Source: Schistosoma mansoni (lineage: Eukaryota > Platyhelminthes > Trematoda > Strigeidida > Schistosomatidae). Taken from it: a DNA stretch of 64,000 nt. The stretch spans positions 29,084,679-29,148,678 of the forward strand of contig NC_031495.1 of assembly GCF_000237925.1 (NCBI RefSeq), in the 5' to 3' direction. The number at the start of each line of letters is the position of its first letter. Position 1 is the stretch's first letter. Both the position numbers and the translations under genes were made by a program. Positions 55,761-64,000 of the stretch are shown piece by piece. A model generated the notes under the pieces. It had not been told where the DNA came from, did no database searches, and saw only the letters and a list, made by a program, of their open reading frames with translations.

Positions 55761-58700
55761 GTAAGTCAGTTAACTTTATAAATTTTGGCTGAAGGACAGT
55801 GCTTATCACCCGCTGAGTTAATCAGTATTTATAAACTCCAATGTAATCTCTCTTCGATCCAACCTTTGTATAGTGTCATTTCGCAGTTACAAGTAAGTAT
55901 TTGAAGAAAATCACTTGTCTGTAGTATACAGATTTGAGACAGTCCCCAGAACGGAAGCACGTTTTTAATCTTAAGGGTAAGAGATTATGCTATTGATTAC
56001 TATTTAAGGTTGCCAACTCAATGGTGGACACATTGAAATGTTAGAATATGTTTTCAAATACGTCCAATTTCAACACTTAAATTTGGAAAACACCAATCTT
56101 GATAACGAGGTAAGGATTCCACTGGTGTTTCAATGTAGCCACATTTCATCACTAGGATATACCGCCTTAAATTTGACTACAAAGAAGATGGTATAGAAAT
56201 CACGTTTATGTAAATAATATAATACAAGGAAAAACCACTACAGTTTGATCAGAAAACTTTTATTAAAGACGAAACCGAACCAGCTTTTTTAGTTGTTGTC
56301 AGGGCTATTCCTTTTGTGGGTTAGTTTTATTTTGGGTAACACAGCTTGAGTAATGTTAAAAGTAAACTCATGTTGTAAACTCTGATATACTTGAAGTTTT
56401 TTATGGTTAGAAAAGAGGAAGTAGACTATAGAGTAGTAACTAAAACATTTTAAAGTCAACTTTTATTTCGCTTAATGCGTTTAGATATTGATTAAAAGGT
56501 CGCTTTACCGTGAAGTAAAAAGACTGAATGAATTAAAATTAAATGTAGTAAAACAATGGTAAATTTTCGATATCCCAATGAGCGGAAATCTGACTTTCTG
56601 ACGTTTTTTGACTTAATGTTGGTCATATATTCAGAGCGAATAAATAAATGAATTAAATAAACACACGTCTAAATAGCATAAAGGAACAAGAGAAAATATT
56701 TAGTTCAATTAAAATCAAAGTTAAAATAGGTCTAATTATGTCAAACGGCTTCTTTATGAGACGGAGGCATTTGTATTTGTGTGATTGTGAAAAACGTTAA
56801 GTTTGAATTATGAAAAAGTCCAAAATATCATTGTGAAAATTCAGCTAATTAATACATATAAATGAACCAGTAGAGTCAAAACCTGAATATATATGTGTGT
56901 GTTAATTGTCCGAAAAACGAACATTGTTACATGTGGTTGTTTGGATAGACAACCAAATCTGGATAAACAATCAGGAATTCTTTTCTATTAAGAAATTTAA
57001 CATTTCGTGAAGCGCTTCCACCACTGGCTTCTCTTTATGGTTGGATAGACCTTTCTAAATTATTTTGATGTCGGCTTGGAGGTAACTAAATATAACATGT
57101 GCCGCTAATGAGGATTTGATTTGTAAATTTTTCAGTTCTACAGGAGTAATAGATCTTTCGTATAGCTTAAGTGTTCTTTGGTACGAGTCAAGATTTTATG
57201 AGAAGGCTCTCCAACATAGAACGCATCACAATCGACACAACCTGTAGACACAATTCTGTGTATATGTACTGCTTACCTACTTACGCCTGTTACCCCTCGT
57301 GGAGTAGAATAGGCCGCCCACCAGCATTCTCCATCTAACCCTCTCCTGGGCAATCCTTTCCAGTCCTTCCCAGTTGTTATTCGACCTTTTCATATCTGCT
57401 TCTATTTCCCGGCGTCATGTGTTCCTTAACATTCCTCTTTTACGCTTTCCGTCCGGATTCCAAGTTAGGGCTTGCCTCCTGATGCAGTTTGGTGATTTCC
57501 TCAATGTATGTCCGATCAACTTCCAACAGCCTTTCCTAATTTCCTCCTCAGCTGGAACCTGCTTTGTCCTCTAACACAGAAGGCTGTTGCTGATAGTATT
57601 CGGCCGGTGAATGTTGAGAATTTTGTGTAGACAACTGTTTATAAATACTTGTACCTTCTTGACGATGGTTGTAGTAGTTTTTCACGTTTCAGCTCCGTAC
57701 AGTAGGACTAACTGTCTTGACGTTCGTACTGAAGATTCTGACTTTGAAATTAGTTGAGAGTTGTTTTGAGTTCCATATGTTCTTCAATTGTAGAAATGCT
57801 GCCCTTGTTTTGCCAATCCTCGCCTTCACATCTGCATCCGATCCTCCTTGTTTATCAATGATGCTTCCCAGCAACGTGAATGTTTCTACATCTTTCAGAG
57901 TTTCGCCATCAAGTGTGATTGATTGAATTAAGATTTTCATTAGAATTTTTCTTAACTAGACAGTCCAAAAATGGTAGTTCACTGGGTCCATCTTCCTTTT
58001 TGGAAGTAAATTTATTGTGATCTGAGAAAGTGTTTATCATTTCAGAATGGTTTCTAAGGAAAGTCGTTTTATTGATGGAAAGTGGGGTATCTGCATAGTT
58101 GCCCCTGACATATGGCCTGATGGTACAGGAAAAAGTAAGCAACCTTATATGAGACGTAAACAAATTGACGAAAATGGACGTTACGTGAGATCTCACGGTC
58201 ATTCTGTTTGTTTGTTTAAAGTTTCTTTGAATGTGAAAAGCGTTAAATCCAAGCATAGTCTTAAAAAATTTCATGTTTAGATTAATGCTGAAAGAAAATT
58301 TGCCAGATGGAGTATTATCACAATTGGTAAATCAACCAATAAAATCTAAATATTTATCAACGAGAATACTAATTTATAAAGATACAACATCAGAGCTTAC
58401 AATTGTCTGTTTCTGTTTCACAGATAATTCCAAAACTTTTGAATTGAAAACAAATGAGTCTTAACAGATATTGTGTAGGTTCCGTTAAAAGATCAACGGA
58501 TTTATATATATATTATTTCTTGAACTCATTTTTTAGTCTGTTGAGTCGTTATATGAAATTTTGAGTTATTATGAGACATGTACAGGATTGTGTTTGGCTC
58601 GTAACCCTCATGTTACGTCTACCGGCTGGATTCCTGTTGCTTTTCTATTTCGAGAAGTAAGTAAATATGTGTTTGGTTAGACAGTTCATTATTTTCTAAC

Positions 58701-60561
58701 CATTTTTAAAAAAGTATAACATTCTGCTCATCATTATTATTTCCTATTAATTATTTTCCTTGTTACACAAAATCGATGACGAAATCGAAAAATTGATTGT
58801 CAGTAAATTTAATATTGAATAACAAGTGTTTCTTGAATGTTTATATCTTGTAATTTGGCGGTTTATTGATTAACAAAAGGTTTAAGGTGAACCACTCATG
58901 CTCCTACTTTACTAACGTTTTATATTTAATTAGTCTGCATCATTTTAAAAACTGGATGGAGAAACCATTTTGTTCTATTTTTCTTCTATTTCTCCTTGCA
59001 TTATTTCATAGAACTGTATTGTTCTTCTATTAGTCTTTATCATTAGGAAGGTAATATCTACTAGTACACTATAAAAGTTCCTTGATGATTACATATTAAC
59101 GGATTTCACTTTTATAACTTCTGTCAAATTATTTATCATAAGATAACGTATATTATGCATGTATTTAGGGGAATGGGTAATTTCTCAGCAACCAAATTTT
59201 TTCAGTCCTTTTGTATAAATAAATCTTATTAAGAGGTTCATTAAAAAATGTAATCTACAAATGGAACGTCAAAACCTAGATCTTTTTTATTCAGTTATGA
59301 ATTTATTGATTACCTGAGCATTTCACCTATTCTTATTTTATTAAAGCATGTTTCAAAACATTTTATATCATGTTATCTCTGAATGTCATAGCGAAAATAT
59401 AAAAATGAGATTGACCATTTAGTACGGATTTGTTTTAGGTCACAATGATTATTAAGTTAAACGTAACCGTTAGGAAACGCCTTGATAGTCTCTGATTGAA
59501 TTTTTTCGCCAATGTCGGACAAATAGTTTGGCCATTAAAGTCTAATAAAATCAGCCATCACTAATACAGATTGGTGGGTTCATTCCCTGTCTATCAACCT
59601 TAGTTTGCTTAAAAACCAACTTTGTCGACTCAATCAGAGAGGAGTGATTTTAACATTTGTAACAAGATTTGGCCAAATTCTTCTCTTACTCTAAAGTATT
59701 CATTTAAAAGACACTGAATGGTTGTTTACAGTGACCATGTGAAAAGTTTTATTCAGATTGAAGTAAACAATGGTATATGTAATCACAATTTTGCATGAGT
59801 TGAGAAAACTCAATATTTTCAAAACCAGTTAAATTTCTAACAGTGAATTCTGAAACTCGAAATTATCATATTTTATGAACATTTTTGAGAAATTTCTTAT
59901 TTCAAGCACTTACTTACTTACGCCTGTTACACCTTGTGGAGGAGCATAGGCCGACCACCAACATTCTCCATCCAACTCTGTCCTGGGCAATCCTTTTTAG
60001 TTCTTCCCAGTTGTTATTCATCCTTTCCATTTCATATTTCAAACAAATTACTACTAATTGATATTTAGTGTTTAATTTATTTCTTTTATTGTATTTTTTT
60101 CATTTATTTATTAGGTGCCGTATATGGAATGGCTTGATTTAAGAGAGAACAACTTAGGTTTAACTTTTGTACAAATATTATCATCATGTCTTCGTATACC
60201 ACGAAAAGAAGTTAAAACAAAACAGTTTAAAAAAGAAAGTTTTGATAAACACAGTGATCTCCTCTCCAAGAAATTATCTGATAAGGATATTTTCAAGATT
60301 TCTAAAGATGTATCGATTTCAGAATCGAATTTCAGCTCATCAAAAACACTGCCTTTTCATTCACGTGGATTACATTTGGGTTGTACAGGTATTAATGGGA
60401 AATTATTACATACACTTATTCCGGGATTTCGTTTGGGTTGTATTACTGATCTTCGATTACCCGACAATGGAATTACTGGATCTGATGCTAAATTTTTAGT
60501 GCCATTGTTACGTTATAGTTCACATCTGAAATATTTAGATCTGAGTAGAAATCTACTTGGG
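55589..60561 (+). CDS. PPP1R37: PPP1R37-like leucine-rich-repeat protein (partial)
   Basis: Six exons are in view (55589-55760, 55795-55892, 55925-55976, 56009-56109, 58537-58656, 60115-60561), all with GT-AG sites and matching phases, about 330 residues. PPP1R37 is a regulatory subunit that binds protein phosphatase 1. The PP1-docking RVxF-type motif is KSVKF (residues 34-38), followed by DPVDPW as in vertebrate [60 protein letters not shown] and [13 protein letters not shown] then give successive repeats in the vertebrate order. Exon 6 has an extra Lys/Ser-rich loop of about 50 residues. Later repeats are beyond the window or not recognised. Confidence 0.82.
55795..55892 (+). CDS. PPP1R37: PPP1R37-like exon 2
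   Basis: 98 nt after a 34-nt intron (55761-55794, GTAAGT..GAAG). Reads [16 protein letters not shown] and on to SVISQLQ. Confidence 0.75.
55925..55976 (+). CDS. PPP1R37: PPP1R37-like exon 3
   Basis: 52 nt after a 32-nt intron (55893-55924). Reads [17 protein letters not shown] plus the first base of Gly, in line with vertebrate FTDLGHRLDCLDLKG. Confidence 0.72.
56009..56109 (+). CDS. PPP1R37: PPP1R37-like exon 4
   Basis: 101 nt after a 32-nt intron (55977-56008). Reads [20 protein letters not shown], then [13 protein letters not shown]. Donor GAG|GTAAGG. Confidence 0.8.
56110..57271 (+). other. PPP1R37-like intron 4, left part
   Basis: AT-rich intron without recognised elements, up to the family 2 copy. 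Confidence 0.45.
57272..57922 (-). mobile_element. RTE family 2 (SR2-like), copy E3
   Basis: A 3' fragment, antisense to the PPP1R37-like gene, in its intron 4. It includes [46 protein letters not shown] and the RGRPKNTL-type C-terminal region with stops. It ends in a CGTAAGTAGGTAAG tail at 57272. At its 5' end it is joined directly to a Penelope-like fragment. Confidence 0.85.
57923..58110 (-). mobile_element. Penelope-like RT fragment
   Basis: The minus-strand frame reads [20 protein letters not shown], then [20 protein letters not shown]. The (Y.DD)..., F..E.....LPFLD.LV pattern is that of the last RT motifs of Penelope-like elements, known in schistosomes. The following YRKPT-type region is missing because E3 sequence starts there. 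The right edge is uncertain. The frame stays open to 58274 without recognisable motifs. Confidence 0.5.
58537..58656 (+). CDS. PPP1R37: PPP1R37-like exon 5
   Basis: 40 codons after TTTTTTAG, phase 0, donor GAA|GTAAGT. Reads [20 protein letters not shown], then [11 protein letters not shown]. Confidence 0.82.
58657..59907 (+). other. PPP1R37-like intron 5, left part
   Basis: AT-rich intron, nothing recognised. Confidence 0.45.
59908..60025 (-). mobile_element. RTE family 2 (SR2-like), copy E4, about 120 bp
   Basis: A very short 3' end (GTAAGTAAGTAAG tail, then the GGAGAATG..GGTGG region) in intron 5, about 90 bp before the exon 6 acceptor. A possible 8 bp duplication, TATTTCAA, lies at about 59898 and 60033. 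Confidence 0.8.
60115..60561 (+). CDS. PPP1R37: PPP1R37-like exon 6
   Basis: 149 codons after TTTATTAG, phase 0, donor GGG|GTAGGT. It has three leucine-rich segments with a Lys/Ser-rich insertion at about residues 31-80 of the exon. Confidence 0.85.
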
Positions 60562-61637
60562 GTAGGTTGCCACATTAAAGTTTCACGTTGTTTTGTGATT
60601 TCAAATATGCTTACCTTGTTGCTTTTTTCTATTTATTTCTTAATAGTTATAGTCTGACTGCTAATTATACTAATAGTCGCAATTATCCTAATTAATAACA
60701 ATATGTAACAATTAAATTTATAAAAATTTAAATCCTAATCAAAATAACGTAGAATTTTAATTGGGTACATCATGTACATAAATAGGAAAAAGAAGCAATG
60801 AAATAACATTGAAATTCCTTCATCATATAGTTGAGTTAAATGAATCCTTTCTGAATTGTTTGTTCATTATTATCATGCTTACTCTTAGTATGCACCATCA
60901 AATGAATGACAGATTATATTTATCGACGAAGTTTCTACAAATCACAGTAGTGTTTCTTTAAAACTATATATTCACATGTAAATAACTCATTCATTTAGCT
61001 GTATACCAAATAAAAGGCTAATTACAAACCGTTCATTTGAACATTTGTAGCACACATGGTCTGCAGGATGGATTTCAGCACACGTCAGCGTTGTAATGAG
61101 TAAAAAGCAAAAGAAAGACAATAAGGCAGGAATCTCGAACTAGACTTCATTAAAATGTATTGAAGGTAGAAGTTTTACATAATGGCTTACCTGGCAATTA
61201 ACAAACCTTAAAAAGATGAAATGTATCGATATTCCAAGTGATTTTTTACTTAAATTGTCAGCATATTAACTTCAAACTTGTTATAAAAGCCCATATAGAC
61301 TTTCTAAAGTATCATTGACTCGAGCCAATAAAGTCAAAGCGTTAGCCGTTCACAAATTACTTGAATAAATATTTTGTTTATCATAATTTTCTGTAGTATT
61401 AGTCTAAAACAAGTCTCTTCTGATTCTTGTTACTGAATTCAAAATTTATCTGTTGATGAACATTTGATCATAGTTTCACATAATGGTGATTATATCCTGT
61501 CAATCATTCAACCAGTTGTTTTAGGAGTAAAATCATTTATACGTATAATGTTATGTGGTAAGAAACTATTTATCTCATTTGATACGGTACAATACCACAT
61601 CAGATTGTTTGTTCAATGTAGAAGAATGTTTTTTACT
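60562..61637 (+). other. PPP1R37-like intron or 3' flank
   Basis: No further exon recognised. AT-rich. Confidence 0.35.
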
Positions 61638-61647
61638 CATCCAACTA

Positions 61648-61940
61648 CTTACTTATTTACGTCTGTTACCCCTCGTGGTGGATCATAGGCCGCCCACCAC
61701 CATTCTCCATCGAACCTGGTCCTGGACAATCTTTTCCAGTTGCTACTCATCCTTTTGATTTATGCTTCCGCTTCCCGACTGTGTTTGTTCTTTTGTCCAA
61801 ATATTCTAGCTACATTTAAGCTGTCTATTGTATTCCGTGCTTCTCCTGAGATTTTGAGTCTTCATAATCCATTCAACTACCGGTAGAGAGAGAAAAGGGG
61901 AGGGTCAGCAGCCTTTTCTGACATCGGTTCTTACTAGACG
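61648..61940 (-). mobile_element. RTE family 2 (SR2-like), copy E5, internally deleted
   Basis: 293 bp with a perfect 10 bp target-site duplication, CATCCAACTA, at 61638-61647 and 61941-61950. About 150 bp of the family 3' end is joined to sequence matching 5640-5760 of copy E1, so most of the C-terminal region is missing. Confidence 0.85.
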
Positions 61941-61950
61941 CATCCAACTA

Positions 61951-63160
61951 ACATAAAGTTAATCCAAACCAAAGGATTCAAAAATTATTTTAAATACTTT
62001 TGAAACAGTAATATAGTATAAAATACCAAAGCTTTGAAACTGTAAGAAGCAATATTTAAAGTTATGCGATTGCATTAACGTGATTATGGAATTCGGTACT
62101 TGGATAGAATTGCACTACATAAACAGTTCTATTTAGCTTTATGTGCAGTCAAATAAATGAGTTAATTTTAAATTCACTTCTACTGTATGAATAGTTTCAG
62201 GTTTTTTACTGTCCAATTTATGTTAATTTAGAGAAATATACAGTAAGATTTAATTCAGTTGATGTTTTTAATTAATAATTTGATTTAATAACTTGCTTAT
62301 TTAAATGGTACATGTGATTTCATTGTCGTTTATTTGTCTGTTGTTATTTCATTTCAATTTAACTTTTCAATATTGCACTATATTACCAATAAAACATATT
62401 TAATGATAGTGTTTTTGTTTCGGGAATTTACATTTATAATCTTATCTCTAGTTAACTAGTGGCCCACTTAACTAAAATGTATTTATGATTGTAGAAAAGC
62501 TTAGAAAAGCTTAGAATTGAAGCTTGTTGCATTTAATATTCTATTAATGAAAATAAAATATTTTTAAACTATGATAATGTATTTACTTAGACCTTTTCAT
62601 TGAGTAAAACTGAATAATCATTAAATGTATAAAAACATGGTAAAAAAAATTTGTTTGGTTTTTTTTTCATTTAATCCTATCACAGTTCGTCTTTGTTTCC
62701 ATGTGGATGTAAGAAAATAATGACTTTAACAGTATTCCGAATAATGTACTTTCTAGATGAAAAGGATTCTTTTTCTGTATTCTAACATAAATTACTTCTT
62801 TTAATTAAAATACATGACATTTAAACTGTTTCCTCTGTTTATAATAAATATCTGATATGAAATACTGCTTTGAATAATTTAATTACCGTGTATAATAATT
62901 TTGTTTATTGAATAATAATGAAGTTAGAAATATAGACCATTGGAAACAAATTTATTTATCTGAAGGTAAAAGATTCTCTGTGAACAATGATATGTGAAGA
63001 CAAATAATTTTTTCACTGTCCTCTGATTTTCAATGGTTGTTTGGTCATTATTTAGCTCCACAAATTTAACAGTCTTCAAAAGCGTCCCATGCTAGTGAAT
63101 AACGACTGTTTAATCTATACTTTTCACATTCATAAAACTTATGGAAACAATCTACAAATT
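61951..63160. other. AT-rich, nothing recognised
   Basis: No gene, RNA or named repeat seen. Confidence 0.4.
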
Positions 63161-63164
63161 TAAG

Positions 63165-63285
63165 CAGAAGTGGGTGCTTATGATTTATGGCAATATCGAG
63201 GCATTCCTCACAGAATGGACATATACCAATAAGAGACTGATCAATTACAGTCCTAAACATCAATGGGAAGACTCAAACAACCAAT
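63165..63285 (+). repeat. 3' part of hammerhead SINE
   Basis: Matches 38785-38905: GGCAATATCGAGGCATTCCT, CAATAAGAGACTGATCAATT, CATCAATGGGAAGACTCAAAC. The tRNA-like head and the ribozyme are absent. Confidence 0.75.
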
Positions 63286-64000
63286 TTCATATATTTGCCA
63301 TAAAAAGTAGACTAAACAACTTAGTTACAGAAGATCGTTTTCTAAGTTACTTTATTTATATGACATTAACTTGTATCTGTCGTCACTGTTTGAGATTGTA
63401 CTGTATTGACGATTGTCTAATGCATCCAATTTTTTAAAGGAAACCGAATTCAATGATATAATATTAATATTAGTGATGAGACCCAACCTATATGATACAT
63501 CATATTCAAAAATGTGATAATTTGTTCGATTCTTGAAATCCACAGAGTGAAAACTGTTTTTTGATTGATAAACATGAAGAAAATATACAATTAGTATACA
63601 CCCTTTTGAACCGATCTCCACAAACCACCTAAGTGAACTATTCCGCGCTTATTGGTGACCAACCTCGGGTTGAAATTGCAGCGAGATATAAGGATTAGTC
63701 AAATATAACTATGTATTATATTCGCTGATTATTACTGATGAAATCTGGGAATCACCACGCCTTATCACGTACTGATTGAAGCTGGATATGTGAACGGTTG
63801 GATTCCGACTCAATTAATGAACGCGTATTCATGTACCAGTTGAACTGAGCGAACTTGACTTTATAATTGTATATTCACTAATTTAGAAAATCCAAGTTAC
63901 GTTAGGTGATCAGAGGTAGTTGTGAAGTAATCCACACTTAGACTTGATTAATAGAATTTGAACGGCGCTAAAGGACATCACAAAGATCCCAGTGGTCTTA
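63286..64000. other. Unassigned to window end
   Basis: No supported feature. A GC-richer patch at about 63640-63680 is not recognised. Confidence 0.35.

Noticed and set aside
58047-58280. Plus-strand ORF of 77 codons in PPP1R37-like intron 4, considered as an extra exon
   Set aside because: It is antisense to a Penelope-like reading frame, has no leucine-rich repeat wording, and exons 4 and 5 already join in phase and in homology order.

Overview
This window is an AT-rich, intron-rich metazoan sequence that fits a blood fluke (genus Schistosoma). The grounds are dense RTE-type retrotransposons with short tandem-repeat tails, tRNA-headed short repeats that carry hammerhead ribozymes (the SM-alpha type known from schistosomes), 32-34 nt micro-introns at the 5' end of a gene, and close gene spacing with splice acceptors just upstream of start codons. 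One assembly gap of 422 N lies at 35923-36344. I cannot name the species.

Host genes, left to right. Two exons of a kelch-repeat protein resembling RABEPK lie on the minus strand (655-927 and 6731-6988) around a 5.8 kb intron full of transposons. A single-exon COP9 signalosome subunit 8 gene (22081-22716) is followed, 58 nt after its stop, by a strong splice acceptor and then a multi-exon zinc-finger gene (22803-26407). The first exon of a bHLH transcription factor lies at 40192-40683 (minus). Six exons of a PPP1R37-like leucine-rich-repeat protein lie at 55589-60561 (plus) and run on beyond the window.

Mobile DNA dominates the rest. RTE family 1 has four copies. A (1647-4190) is 5'-truncated, B (15664-19674) is a mosaic, C (27898-31852, minus) is full length with one intact 1124-codon ORF, and D (about 7660-8500) is decayed. 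A, B and C have perfect 12-13 bp target-site duplications. The 5' end of C folds as an HDV-like ribozyme. All three RT-bearing copies replace the motif A aspartates with Asn and His, so even the intact copy should be catalytically dead. Copy B contains, in antisense, an intron-less fragment of proteasome subunit PSMD13 with its 5' UTR and start codon. RTE family 2 (SR2-like) has five 3' fragments and one 5' fragment. Remnants of other non-LTR reverse transcriptases lie at 14.4-15.2, 19.8-20.0 and 21.4-21.8 kb, a Penelope-like fragment near 58 kb, and a Ty3/gypsy-like gag fragment near 50.3 kb.

Short tRNA-derived repeats are found at 27.1, 33.2, 34.0, 37.6-38.9, 54.9-55.2 and 63.2 kb. The one at about 37790-38180 keeps a complete hammerhead core and sits beside an 86 bp inverted repeat. 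The remaining intergenic and intronic DNA has no coding sequence I can support.
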